64,000 nt of DNA from CAILZL01 sp049840395 (GTDB taxonomy: Bacteria; Pseudomonadota; Gammaproteobacteria; Steroidobacterales; Steroidobacteraceae). A program made the position numbers and the translations under genes. Position 1 is the first letter of the stretch; the number at the start of each line of letters is the position of its first letter. Positions 8,354 to 17,833 of this stretch are shown here, one piece after another. The DNA is taken from positions 186,001 through 250,000 of the forward strand of contig JASGLD010000002.1 of NCBI GenBank assembly GCA_049840395.1. The letters run 5' to 3'. The notes below the pieces were generated by a model. It was not told the DNA's origin, did no database searches, and was given only the letters and a program-made list of their open reading frames with translations.

Positions 8354-10030
8354 TCAGCCGCCGAGCTTCTTGTACTTCAAACGATGCGGACGATCCGCAT
8401 CGTCGCCCTTGCGACGCTTCAAGTCCTCGCTGTACTCGGCGTAGTTACCCTCGAACCAAACTACCTCGGAATTGCCTTCGAAGGCCAGAATGTGCGTGGC
8501 GATGCGATCCAGGAACCAGCGATCATGCGAGATCACCACGGCGCAACCGGGGAAGTTGAGTAAGGCTTCTTCCAATGCACGCAGGGTTTCCACGTCCAGA
8601 TCGTTGGTGGGTTCGTCGAGCAGGATAACGTTGCCGCCGCTCTTGAGAATCTTGGCCAGGTGCACGCGGTTGCGTTCACCACCGGATAGCTGGCCGATCA
8701 CTTGCTGCTGCTGCGTACCGCTGAAATTGAAGCGCCCCACATAGGCGCGCGACGAAGTTTCGTAATTGCCCACCTTGATAATGTCCTGACCGTCGGAAAT
8801 TTCCGCCCACACCGATTTCTTGTCATCCAGTGTGTGGCGGGACTGATCGACGTAAGCCAGTTGCACCGATGGCCCAAAGCGCAGCTCGCCGCTGTCGGGT
8901 TTTTCTTGGCCGGTGAGGCAACGGAACAGGGTGGTCTTACCCGCGCCGTTAGGACCGATGATGCCGACAATGCCGCCCGCCGGCAGATTGAAATTCAAAT
9001 TGTCGAACAGCAATTTGTCGCCGAAGGATTTCTTCAAGCCCGCCGCTTCGATCACCAACTCGCCCAGACGTGGGCCGGGTGGAATGTAGATTTCATTGGT
9101 TTCGTTACGCTTCTGGAATTCCTGCGAAGAGAGTTCTTCGAAGCGCTGCATGCGCGCCTTGCTCTTGGCCTGGCGTGCCTTGGGATTCTGACGTACCCAT
9201 TCCAGTTCGCGGGCCAGCATCTTCTGCAGGGCTTCCTGTTGGCGTTCTTCAACTTGCAGACGATTACTCTTCTGTTCCAGCCAGCTGGTGTAGTTGCCTT
9301 CCCAGGGGATGCCGTGGCCACGATCCAGTTCCAGAATCCAGCCGGCGACGTTGTCGAGGAAGTAACGATCATGGGTCACGGCGATCACGGTGCCCGGATA
9401 CTCTTCCAGGAAACGTTCCAGCCACGCCACCGATTCGGCGTCCAGGTGGTTGGTGGGTTCGTCCAGCAGCAACATGTCCGGCTTGGACAGCAGCAGACGG
9501 CATAGCGCTACGCGACGACGTTCGCCACCGGAAATCTTGGTGACATCGGCATCCCAGGGCGGCAGGCGCAGCGCATCGCCGGCCACTTCCAGCGTGCGTT
9601 CCAGCTCCCAGCCATTCTTGGCATCGATGGCATCCTGAAGCTTGGCCTGTTCATCGAGCAGCTTGGTCATTTCATCCGGATCGAGGTCCGGATCGGCAAA
9701 CTTGTCGCTCACCGCATTGAAGCGGTCGATCAAGCTCTGAATCTCGGCCACGCCTTCCAACACATTGCCGCGCACGTCCTTGGTGGGATCGAGATTCGGC
9801 TCCTGTTCCAGATAACCGATCTTGGTGCCCGGCTGCGCACGCGCCTCGCCTTCGAACTCTTTGTCCACGCCGGCCATGATGCGCAGCAGGGACGATTTAC
9901 CCGAACCGTTCAAACCCAGCACGCCGATCTTGGCGCCGGGGAAGAAGGACAGGGAGATGTCGCGCAGGATGAACCGCTTGGGCGGCACGATCTTGCCGAC
10001 GCGATTCATGGTGTAGATGAATTGGGCCAT
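8354..10030 (-). CDS. ettA: Energy-dependent translational throttle protein EttA (ABC-F ATPase)
   Basis: This is a soluble ABC-F protein of 558 residues from the ATG at 10030; the frame also allows TTG at 10036, but MAQFIYTMNRVGK is the family's usual N-terminus. Two nucleotide-binding domains are present: first Walker A GLNGSGKSS, signature SGGERRR and Walker B LLLDEPTNHLD; second GPNGAGKTT, SGGERNR and LLLDEPTNDLD. The inter-domain linker and tRNA-interaction region includes NYTSWLEQKSNRL. EttA binds the ribosomal E site and gates the first elongation step according to the ADP/ATP ratio. Length and motifs are intact. Confidence 0.96.
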   Translation of the reverse strand: MAQFIYTMNRVGKIVPPKRFILRDISLSFFPGAKIGVLGLNGSGKSSLLRIMAGVDKEFEGEARAQPGTKIGYLEQEPNLDPTKDVRGNVLEGVAEIQSLIDRFNAVSDKFADPDLDPDEMTKLLDEQAKLQDAIDAKNGWELERTLEVAGDALRLPPWDADVTKISGGERRRVALCRLLLSKPDMLLLDEPTNHLDAESVAWLERFLEEYPGTVIAVTHDRYFLDNVAGWILELDRGHGIPWEGNYTSWLEQKSNRLQVEERQQEALQKMLARELEWVRQNPKARQAKSKARMQRFEELSSQEFQKRNETNEIYIPPGPRLGELVIEAAGLKKSFGDKLLFDNLNFNLPAGGIVGIIGPNGAGKTTLFRCLTGQEKPDSGELRFGPSVQLAYVDQSRHTLDDKKSVWAEISDGQDIIKVGNYETSSRAYVGRFNFSGTQQQQVIGQLSGGERNRVHLAKILKSGGNVILLDEPTNDLDVETLRALEEALLNFPGCAVVISHDRWFLDRIATHILAFEGNSEVVWFEGNYAEYSEDLKRRKGDDADRPHRLKYKKLGG

Positions 10031-10177
10031 GGGCAATCCAACAGGAAATTAGGAATGCGGCATGGTACAGGAGGCGGGGTGAGGGCGGCCAGAAGGACGG
10101 TTGCCGGCGTCACCGATTGCTCAAGACATTAATCAGCGCTCAATGAGCGGCTGAGCGTAAGTGAGAGGCAGCCGGAG

Positions 10178-11725
10178 TTACTGAACCCGAGTCAAAGTTT
10201 GCGTGAGGCCGCTGACGTTTTGCGTTCGGGTCAGTGTGTCGCCACTGACGGAGTAGCTCCATGATGGCTGTGTGCCGGCGTTATTGATCAGGCCCACGTT
10301 GCCGTTGGCGTTGATGCCCGGCAGGTTGTTGCTGGTATCGACGATGCAACTTGAGATGGTATGGGCTTGCGTGCCGCCGGTTGCGGTGTAACAGGCGTCT
10401 TCAATACCGTTGTAAAACGCAGAATTGGTTGAGTTCAGGCTCATGGTCAAGCCGGTGACGGTAGCCACGAAAGTGTTGTCGGCCAGGTAGATCAATACAT
10501 CACGTGGATAAATGCCACTCCACACGCCGACCAGGCTGCCGCTGGTATTGGTTACCGGATAGAGCGTGACGACTTCGTCTGCAATACCGGTTTCATGTAC
10601 GGTCGCCACCAGGTTCGAGCCACTGGCCACCATGTTGATCGAGATGGCGCCGCTATGCAGGTCGGTGAGGCCCATGTCGTCGGTATCCACCAGTATCACC
10701 GGCGCGGTCAGTACACCGGTGCCCGAATTCCAGTTGTAGATGCCATATTCCACATCGGTGTGGATGTTGCCTGCGTTATTTTCGTGCCCGGCATGGATGT
10801 AGCTGCCATTGGCATAGAAGGTAAAGAAAGTGCGATTGCCGCTGTTAGCCGTTCCTGCCCGATAGGTGCCTTGCAGAGTGCTGGTTGACTTGGCGGCGCA
10901 CGCTACTTGGATCAGGGTGATGTTGGCTGTGCTCGCCTGGTTGGCCGGGTTGCCGACGATGCAGGTTCGGCCAGTGGGTTGATTGACGTCGGTGATCAGA
11001 ACATTGGTGCCGGTCGCACTGACGAAAGTAGTACTGAAGGTGAAGCTGGTGCTGCCGGCTGCGACAATGAGTTCCTCTAATTGCGAGCCGGTGCTGGTGT
11101 TGAACAGCGATAACTTCAGTCCATTGCTGGTCAGCCCGGTAATGGTGCCGCCCACCGTGTAGGCGGTTGTGCCGGTAACGCAGTTGACGGCGACATTGGT
11201 GATATTGGCGCTGCCCACCGTGCCATTGCCGTTGGTGACGGTGCAGGTTTGAGTGGTGGGTTGTGTGACTACTGCAACTGCATATCCGGCGCCGCTGGTG
11301 ATGCTGGTGCCGAAGGTGAAGCTGCCATTGGCGCTGATGGTCAGATCGAACGCACCGATGCCGTTGATCCGTATCACCACCGTGCCGGTCAAGCCAGTGA
11401 CAGTTCCGCCAATCGTGTAAGCATTGCTGGAAGAAGCGCTGCTGCTCGATGAAGCAGCACTGGATGTCGAACTAGAAACACTGCTGGTTGATGACGATGC
11501 GCTGGAGATCGAGCTGGAGGTACTGCTATTCGCTGACGATGTGCTGGACGTGGCACTGGACGCGCTGCTGTTCGCTGAAGACGTGCTCGATATCGAACTG
11601 GAAGAGCTGTTGCTGGTTGCCGATCCGGAGTTACCACCACCACCACCACCACCGCCGCCGCATGCGGACAGCATCAACAAGATAACGCCCGGTAGCAATG
11701 ATTTCAGAGGAATGGCTGTACGCAT
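10178..11725 (-). CDS. Lipoprotein with poly-Gly and poly-Ser linker and repeated beta domains
   Basis: This 515-residue exported protein has a lipobox LLMLSAC (lipidated Cys22) followed at once by nine glycines and then a serine-rich tract (about residues 32-99, S/T/A/N only). Two tandem beta-domain repeats of about 90 residues follow, each starting YTIGGT or YTVGGT and ending ITNVAVNC or ITLIQVAC; each ends in a cysteine. The C-terminal 230 residues form another beta-rich domain (FYANGSYIHAG, VEYGIYNW, TDLHSGAIS). It is probably surface- or periplasm-facing, tethered by a flexible linker of a kind common in secreted proteins of Cellvibrio-like bacteria. The function is not known. Confidence 0.75.
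   Translation of the reverse strand: MRTAIPLKSLLPGVILLMLSACGGGGGGGGGNSGSATSNSSSSSISSTSSANSSASSATSSTSSANSSTSSSISSASSSTSSVSSSTSSAASSSSSASSSNAYTIGGTVTGLTGTVVIRINGIGAFDLTISANGSFTFGTSITSGAGYAVAVVTQPTTQTCTVTNGNGTVGSANITNVAVNCVTGTTAYTVGGTITGLTSNGLKLSLFNTSTGSQLEELIVAAGSTSFTFSTTFVSATGTNVLITDVNQPTGRTCIVGNPANQASTANITLIQVACAAKSTSTLQGTYRAGTANSGNRTFFTFYANGSYIHAGHENNAGNIHTDVEYGIYNWNSGTGVLTAPVILVDTDDMGLTDLHSGAISINMVASGSNLVATVHETGIADEVVTLYPVTNTSGSLVGVWSGIYPRDVLIYLADNTFVATVTGLTMSLNSTNSAFYNGIEDACYTATGGTQAHTISSCIVDTSNNLPGINANGNVGLINNAGTQPSWSYSVSGDTLTRTQNVSGLTQTLTRVQ
11632..11660 (-). repeat. Gly-codon microsatellite just after the lipobox
   Basis: Nine consecutive glycine codons (two GGC then seven GGT on the minus strand) lie directly after the lipobox cysteine. 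Such a triplet run could change length by slippage without changing frame. Confidence 0.6.
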
Positions 11726-11832
11726 GGGAACACCTTCACCGGAGTTACTGCCAGGCTCACCCGCGGTGGGTCGGTCTAATTAATTTCAGGGTGGCGTGCG
11801 TGAAGATAATCAATATGTTTGGGGCAGCGCCT

Positions 11833-11856
11833 CACCCAAATTGGGTGGATTTTTTT
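11833..11856 (+). terminator. Intrinsic-terminator-like hairpin on the plus strand with no plus-strand gene upstream
   Basis: CACCCA at 11833-11838 pairs with TGGGTG at 11842-11847 and is followed by a run of seven T residues (11850-11856). The orientation suits a plus-strand transcript, yet both flanking genes are on the minus strand. Confidence 0.5.
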
Positions 11857-11951
11857 GTGTCTGTTATGAGTCGTCTGGATGCGGAAGTCAGCGATTCCAG
11901 ATAGTGAGTTAAGCCCAATGGCTCAGAAGCAGCAACTCCGATGATCCGGTT

Positions 11952-13103
11952 TTAGTGGGTGCTGGTCGGATCACGGCCACCATGGGGATCGACAGGAGGC
12001 ACGAAGTCATTGACCTTGGCTGCCAGTGCGGTTTTATCCGTGACATCGGTTTTGTGATAAGCGTTCTTAAGATGGAAACGCACGGTTTCGACGGCGCTGC
12101 CCAAGGATTGGGCAATCATGTCCGGATTGTCGCCACGCGATGTGGCGTAGGCCACCTTTGCTTCCATGGGGGTCAAATCGAATACCGTACGCAGAATTTC
12201 AATGGCCATGGGCAGCTGTTCGCTACGGCGTGCAATGAACACGGCGCAGAAACCATTACCCATGTCGCCGCGTAGATCTCCACCGCTGATCGGCAGTACA
12301 TAGGCGGCGGCTCGTTGGCCGGACTTGCCTAATACGGGCACGCCAATACCGGCGATGCCCAGCGATTGATCGCCCTTGATGGCGCGCGCAATAGCTGTTT
12401 CAAAGGCAGTGTGGGTGATGTCGCTGCGGTAGCTGGTGAGTTTGCCTGCCGACAGGCGCAACAGATCACCTTCCGAAAGTATCTTGTCGCCCATGGCGTT
12501 GGTGAAAACCAATTTGCCACCCGTGCCGATGATGAACACGGCCACGGTCAAGGCATCGAGCACCTTGCGATAAAGGGTTAGCGCCAGCTTGCCTTTGTCG
12601 ACCATGTCGTTGATCGCAATGGCGCGGCGGATATGCGGACTGATCGCATTGGCAATGGCGCGCTCCCGGTCGCCTAATAAGGGCTTGCCTTCACGTTGCG
12701 TCATAACCATGACACCGCGCACTGCCTGCCGGTCGATGAACAGGGTATTCAATGCGTCGCGTAGTCGCTGCGGTTTGACCCAGTTGCGATAAAAATCCGA
12801 CTGCTGAAATTCAGCTTCAGACATATTTTCCATCTGTATCCAAGGCGTATCAATGCCCTGTTGGAGCAATCGGCCAAAATGCGGAATGGTGGGTATCTGC
12901 TGTTGTAAGCGTTGCAGCCATACCGGATCCCATTCGCTATGCCAGGTATTGTTGTAAGGCAGGCTAAGTTCAGAGGTATCTAAATACCCGATCATGACGT
13001 AGGCGCAATCTGCCATATCGCGAATTTTTCCCAGTGTGCTCGGCCACAATTCTGGGTTGGCAGCGCAGTCGTAAATATCGCCAATCAGTTGTTCGATTAC
13101 CAC
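11952..13103 (-). CDS. LuxR-family transcriptional regulator (C-terminal HTH)
   Basis: This is a cytoplasmic regulator of about 383 residues. The C-terminal 60 residues form a LuxR/GerE helix-turn-helix: FDLTPMEAKVAYATSRGD, then MIAQSLGSAVETVRFHLKN. The larger N-terminal part begins IEQLIGDIYDCAANPELWPS, the usual opening of sensor-type LuxR proteins in aromatic or steroid degraders and related bacteria. The frame is open to a TTG at 13193, but GTG at 13103 has an upstream GGA and gives the typical N-terminus, so I chose it. It is divergent from the SnoaL/TonB-receptor pair, which it probably controls; that is inferred from position only. Confidence 0.82.
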   Translation of the reverse strand: MVIEQLIGDIYDCAANPELWPSTLGKIRDMADCAYVMIGYLDTSELSLPYNNTWHSEWDPVWLQRLQQQIPTIPHFGRLLQQGIDTPWIQMENMSEAEFQQSDFYRNWVKPQRLRDALNTLFIDRQAVRGVMVMTQREGKPLLGDRERAIANAISPHIRRAIAINDMVDKGKLALTLYRKVLDALTVAVFIIGTGGKLVFTNAMGDKILSEGDLLRLSAGKLTSYRSDITHTAFETAIARAIKGDQSLGIAGIGVPVLGKSGQRAAAYVLPISGGDLRGDMGNGFCAVFIARRSEQLPMAIEILRTVFDLTPMEAKVAYATSRGDNPDMIAQSLGSAVETVRFHLKNAYHKTDVTDKTALAAKVNDFVPPVDPHGGRDPTSTH

Positions 13104-13343
13104 TGAATTCCATGCCTCGTTGATTCTTGGATTTGTACTGCGAAGGCGGGACCAGAATATCAGCGAATACGGTCTTGTAAGGTGTTTTCTCAACCTTTGT
13201 TAATAATTAACCGATTCTTGCGATGCGACTATTGGGCGGCATTGCAGTAATAACTCTTAACCAAAATCTGATAAGGCTTAATTTGCCGCTGCTGGCAGCA
13301 TGGTGTGAGTCGGTTGTCCGACTGCGCTATGAAAGGGGAAATG

Positions 13344-14381
13344 ATGCACGCTGCCAAATTGATGTTGACCTGTACCTTGCTGGCTAGCACGGTGCACGCC
13401 GCCGACGCCGATATTAAAGTCTGGATAGATGCAGGCAGGGGCGGTATTGCCAAAGAATCGATCAATAAACAAACCGTGGTGGGTGGCTGGTTGCAGGACC
13501 CTGGTAAGGCGCATTGGCAAAACTTCATGGTGTCGGAGTTTCTCAATCACGATCCGGATGAGCCGCGTGTCGGTGCGCAGGCATTAGTCGATCTGATGCG
13601 TAGCGGTCCCAGTGCTGCCACCTTGGCTACGGTGGTGTCGCCTGGAGCCAAAGCCAAGCCGCGTTTCTTTGTGATTGCTGATGGCGATTATGTGGCCATC
13701 GCGCACAACCCAGCCAACTTCGATATGAACAAGCCGACGCCGGGGGTGGACCCGGGCGCGCATCTCGGCGGCAATGTGTTTCATGTGGTGAATGGCAAGA
13801 TCACCGAGTGGTGGTACTACGCCAATGGTTCTGGACCGAATGCCGCAGGGAGTGATCAGCAACCGGGTGGCACGCAGATAGATATCAGTGCTAACAGCAT
13901 GCGACCGGATGCCTTCGGCAATACGCCCATCATCTACGGAACAGGTAAGCCGGTGGATAAAGACGAGGCGCGCAACAAGAAGTTGGTGTTGGCCTGGCTG
14001 AAGGAATTCTGGGTGCAGCAAAAGTACGGCGCATGGTCCAAGTACATGAGTGCTGAGTTCCGTAATCACGATGTGCGACAGCCCGCGCTGGGAGCGCAGG
14101 CTTTGGCCGACTGGTTACTGACTCATCCTGAGTTCAAATCCGATTACGCTCTGAGCAAGGGCGTGGCGCATGCTCAACTATTTTTGTTGGCAGAGGGCGA
14201 TCTGGTGTTCGTGTTGGGTTCGCCTGAAGTAAATAATAGTTTCGATCCGCAGGCGCAGATCGGTGCCATGAGCGGCAATGTGTTGCGCATCGAGAATCAC
14301 AAGATCGTTGAGTCGTGGCATATCGGCAACAACCAGCACAATCGCGTGGCCGTGACGCCCGCTACTGGCGCTGCACGTTAG
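13344..14381 (+). CDS. Secreted protein with two SnoaL-like (NTF2-fold) domains
   Basis: This 345-residue protein has a signal peptide (MHAAKLMLTCTLLASTVHA) and two tandem homologous domains. Each carries the SnoaL-type pattern of a helical start, a W..(F/Y)M..(E/S)FLNHD or EFRNHD motif, a GAQALVD or GAQALAD helix, a beta strand ending FVIADGDYV or FLLAEGDLV, and GNVFHVVNGKITEWW or GNVLRIENHKIVESW. NTF2-fold proteins bind or isomerise small hydrophobic ligands. The start at 13344 (or 13341) follows AAAGGGGAA. It lies 123 bases before a TonB-dependent receptor on the same strand, which suggests a periplasmic partner for the imported ligand. A start at 13305 is also possible. Confidence 0.8.
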   Translation: MHAAKLMLTCTLLASTVHAADADIKVWIDAGRGGIAKESINKQTVVGGWLQDPGKAHWQNFMVSEFLNHDPDEPRVGAQALVDLMRSGPSAATLATVVSPGAKAKPRFFVIADGDYVAIAHNPANFDMNKPTPGVDPGAHLGGNVFHVVNGKITEWWYYANGSGPNAAGSDQQPGGTQIDISANSMRPDAFGNTPIIYGTGKPVDKDEARNKKLVLAWLKEFWVQQKYGAWSKYMSAEFRNHDVRQPALGAQALADWLLTHPEFKSDYALSKGVAHAQLFLLAEGDLVFVLGSPEVNNSFDPQAQIGAMSGNVLRIENHKIVESWHIGNNQHNRVAVTPATGAAR

Positions 14382-14504
14382 TAGTGACGGTTTTCTTATA
14401 GGAGCGTGAAGAGATTTGATAAGCCTGTAGAAAATATTCGCTGCATGATCTCCGCTCGAATCGCCATCAAGCGATCAGTGATGGTAAGTCATACGGGGAG
14501 CAGC

Positions 14505-16946
14505 ATGATTAACAGAATGATGATGGGCAGTGCGACTATTGTGTCAGTGCTGCTAAGCACGACGACGATGGCACAAACGGATACCGGCATCGCGCTGGAA
14601 GAAATTGTAGTAACGGCACAGAAGCGCGAAGAGAATCTGCAGAAGACGGCGCTGTCCATTACCGCACTGTCTGGCGACTTACTGCGCGACGACGCGAAGA
14701 CCGATCTGATCAAGATCGTCGAAAGCGTTCCGGGTGTGGTGATGAATGGCGGTGGCGTCAATGGCGCCTATCCCTACATTCGTGGTGTGGGTAGCAATCC
14801 GCGTTTCACCGGCGATTCTTCGGTCACTCTGACCACTGACGGTATCTTTAATCAGCGCGGCAATTCCGATCGTGGCAGTTTCTATGACGTTGCACGGGTG
14901 GAGATCCTGCGTGGTCCGCAGACCACCCTGACCGGGCGTAATGCCGAGGGTGGGACCATCAATGTCATCACCAATGCGCCTGTGCTCAATCAGACCCAGG
15001 CCAAGGCCACTGTGGAAGTGGGTACCTATCATTTGCTGGCGGGTGAGGGGGCGGTGAATCTGCCGCTCAGCGATCAGCTGGCAGTGCGTGCTGCATTCTC
15101 TGCGATCAAACGCGGCGCCTACTTCAGCGATGCCAGCGGCAACGAAGACACCATGGCTGCACGCCTACGTGTGCTGTATCAGCCAAATGAAGATATGCGC
15201 CTGATGGTGTCCGGCGAATATTCGCAGCAGGGCGCGGCCGAATCCGGCGGCATCAACAGCGGCTACATCAATTTGACTCAGCCGTTTCATACATTGAATG
15301 GCTATTACTGGAGTCGCTCACCCAAGATAAATACTTCGGACTTCCAGGTAACCAATCTGTACGCCGATTTCAGTTGGGATTGGCACTGGGCTACGTTGTA
15401 TGTGCAGCCCACTTACCAACGCAATATTCTCAAGTCGCTGCAATACACCACCAATGAAGCCACTTATCAGCAGGCATTGGTCGCTGGTTATACCCAGCCC
15501 ACGGCTTACGCACGCGCCACCGCATTCAATGGCGGTAATTCCATTTCCACGCAGAAGACCTTGGAGCTGCGTTTGAATTCGCCGGATGATCAACGTTTGA
15601 AATGGTTGGGTGGTATTTATTACTTCTACAATACCCAGGATCAAGCGCCTAATAGCATTCCCGGTAGCAGCACTACCAATGTGCCGGCTACCGCTACGCC
15701 TCTGTTTCCCGTGGGTGACTATCAAAACATTTATGCTGAGAGCCCCAGCCGTGCTTCCCGTGATTACGATGTGTTCGGTCAAGCCAGCTGGTCGTTCACC
15801 GACGCCTGGCGTTTAACCGGCGGTGCGCGCGCGTCGCGTTCGGTGCGTGAGCGTGGCTATGCGCCTGGCTATTTTCTAGAGCCGGATGGCACGGTGATCA
15901 ACACCACACGTTCCTTTGCGCTCAACAATGGCGTGGCCGGTACGACCACAGCGGGCACTCCTGCCGGACCACGCAGCATCCCTAACAATTCGGCCATCTA
16001 CGACATCAGCGCCGCCACCAAGACCTATCGCGATGTCAATTGGCGTGTGGCATTGGAGCATGATCTGTCGGCGGATTCGCTGTTGTATGCAAGCATCTCC
16101 ACCGGCTGGAAGACCGGCAGTTTCTCCTTCATTCCGGTTGAAGGCGAGGTCTGTCCAGTCAGCAATGGCTGTGCTGCGGCCGTGCCGTATCTGGCTCCTG
16201 GTTTCAGCGCTTTCTACAAGCCCGAACATCTACTGGCCTATGAGCTGGGCAGCAAGAACACCTGGCTTAATCAGCGCCTGCGCGTCAATGGCTCGGTGTT
16301 CTACTACGACTATCGTGACTATCAGTTCGACTACAACGTCAATGTCTACAACCCGGCAACCGGTGTTGATCCGGACGTGACCGTCACTTACACCACCAAC
16401 GCCGATAAGGCGCAGAGCTACGGTGGTGAAATCGAGGCCAGTTGGTTACTGACTGATAATGACAAGCTGGATTTATCGGTGGGTTACACCCACGCGCGCA
16501 TCAAGGAGCTGGGCGTGGCCAGCACGGCATCGGCCGCCTTACAGTCCTGGGCTGCGGCCATGCATGACCAACCCATGCCGCGTGCGCCGGATTGGACGGT
16601 AGCGCCGCGTTACGCGCACAGCTTTCGTCTGGGTAATGGCGCCAGCTTTGAATTGACCGGCGATGGTCAGTATCAATCGGCACAGAGTTTGGGATTGCCG
16701 GCGACTACGGCGCAGCTGACTCATCCAGGTTATTACCGTCAGGATGCGTTCTGGAGATTCAATGCCTCCTTGGCCTATCACGAGCCGGATGATCGTTGGA
16801 GCCTGCGCGCCTATGTACGCAATCTCACCGATAAGACCACCATGCAGCTATGGACCATTCCCACCAGCTTCACCGGTTATGGCGCCGTGTCGTTCTATCC
16901 CAGCGATCCGCGCACCTATGGTCTGATGTTGTCGGCCAGTCTTTAA
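14505..16946 (+). CDS. TonB-dependent outer-membrane receptor
   Basis: This outer-membrane protein has 813 residues from the ATG at 14505, which has GGGGAG four bases upstream; the frame extends to 14406 with an unlikely N-terminus. A signal peptide (LLSTTTMAQ) is followed by a TonB box (EEIVVTAQKRE) and a plug domain with SVPGVVMNGG, PYIRGVGSN, VARVEILRGPQTTLTGRNAEGGTINVIT. A 22-strand-type barrel ends with RTYGLMLSASL. The style is that of large Sphingomonas/Steroidobacter-type receptors. The substrate is unknown. The neighbouring SnoaL protein and LuxR regulator suggest uptake of a specific small molecule. Confidence 0.93.
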   Translation: MINRMMMGSATIVSVLLSTTTMAQTDTGIALEEIVVTAQKREENLQKTALSITALSGDLLRDDAKTDLIKIVESVPGVVMNGGGVNGAYPYIRGVGSNPRFTGDSSVTLTTDGIFNQRGNSDRGSFYDVARVEILRGPQTTLTGRNAEGGTINVITNAPVLNQTQAKATVEVGTYHLLAGEGAVNLPLSDQLAVRAAFSAIKRGAYFSDASGNEDTMAARLRVLYQPNEDMRLMVSGEYSQQGAAESGGINSGYINLTQPFHTLNGYYWSRSPKINTSDFQVTNLYADFSWDWHWATLYVQPTYQRNILKSLQYTTNEATYQQALVAGYTQPTAYARATAFNGGNSISTQKTLELRLNSPDDQRLKWLGGIYYFYNTQDQAPNSIPGSSTTNVPATATPLFPVGDYQNIYAESPSRASRDYDVFGQASWSFTDAWRLTGGARASRSVRERGYAPGYFLEPDGTVINTTRSFALNNGVAGTTTAGTPAGPRSIPNNSAIYDISAATKTYRDVNWRVALEHDLSADSLLYASISTGWKTGSFSFIPVEGEVCPVSNGCAAAVPYLAPGFSAFYKPEHLLAYELGSKNTWLNQRLRVNGSVFYYDYRDYQFDYNVNVYNPATGVDPDVTVTYTTNADKAQSYGGEIEASWLLTDNDKLDLSVGYTHARIKELGVASTASAALQSWAAAMHDQPMPRAPDWTVAPRYAHSFRLGNGASFELTGDGQYQSAQSLGLPATTAQLTHPGYYRQDAFWRFNASLAYHEPDDRWSLRAYVRNLTDKTTMQLWTIPTSFTGYGAVSFYPSDPRTYGLMLSASL

Positions 16947-16993
16947 CTGCAGAGCAACTGGCGCGCTGGCTTGCGGCGGCGCGCTAGTTGGAC

Positions 16994-17833
16994 CTAGTTG
17001 GACTGGGTAGGCAATTCACTGTGTAGTGCAGGGCGCCAGCTTGGCGCATGCGGCAGCAAAATGCTGACCCACACGGCTACGGTGAAATACAGTGTCATCC
17101 AGGGAATTTCTTCGCGCCAGATGCTTAAACTGAAGCTGACCACACAGCTGCTTGAGGCGTCCAGCCATCCTTGTTGTAACGATAGATATTGAGTTGCCGC
17201 CGCCAGTTGCGTCTGCCAGCGTGACCAATACATCGGCACATCGATATTGACCATGAATAAGATATAACTCACCGCAAACAGCATCATCGCGGTCAGGAAG
17301 TGGCGTTGCCGACGGCTGCTGTGCGGCCACAGAAAACAAAAACTGAGCAGCAGCAATGTCGCGCACACTGTCCAGAGAGAGTTTTCGACGACGTGTCCCA
17401 GATAGTTGGTAGACAGGATCGCATACCACGAAGCGCACTCCGCAATAACGATCAGCGGCAGCAGCCATTGCGAGACTCGCATAGTTAATTTGTTGCTCAG
17501 GCCTCGGCCGGTGATGTACAGCAGCAGTGCGCATTGCGCCATGAAGCACAGTTCTGCGATGGTGGCGACGCTGCGGCCCACCGACATGCGCGATAGCCAC
17601 GACTGCATCAGGCAAATGCGTTCCAGGTCAATTCTGGGCAGGAAAGAGCGAAAGGCGCAGCCGGCGGCATAGCCGGCGGACAGCCACATCAGCCAGCGAC
17701 GATATCGGTACTCGCTTGCAGAATAACGACTCCGGTGGTGAGTCAGTGTTGCGGCTGACACGCTCCACGCGACGCAGTTGAATACGGCGGCCACGCAAAG
17801 AATTTGCCACCAGGCATGCACTGATAAAGTCAT
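16994..17833 (-). CDS. Orphan polytopic membrane protein
   Basis: This protein is about 279 residues and appears to contain six to seven membrane helices. Examples are WWQILCVAAVFNCVAWSVS, ATIAELCFMAQCALLLYITG, WLLPLIVIAECASWYAI, SLWTVCATLLLLSFCFLWP, FLTAMMLFAVSYILFMV and YFTVAVWVSILLPH. An alternative ATG at 17860 adds nine residues; 17833 was chosen because AGGAG lies about 11 bases upstream. It is convergent with the TonB receptor. I do not recognise the family, and no transporter or catalytic signature was seen. Confidence 0.65.
   Translation of the reverse strand: MTLSVHAWWQILCVAAVFNCVAWSVSAATLTHHRSRYSASEYRYRRWLMWLSAGYAAGCAFRSFLPRIDLERICLMQSWLSRMSVGRSVATIAELCFMAQCALLLYITGRGLSNKLTMRVSQWLLPLIVIAECASWYAILSTNYLGHVVENSLWTVCATLLLLSFCFLWPHSSRRQRHFLTAMMLFAVSYILFMVNIDVPMYWSRWQTQLAAATQYLSLQQGWLDASSSCVVSFSLSIWREEIPWMTLYFTVAVWVSILLPHAPSWRPALHSELPTQSN

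Noticed and set aside
8702..9505. 267-residue plus-strand ORF opposite ettA
   Set aside because: Antisense shadow; the ettA frame has both ABC cassettes intact.
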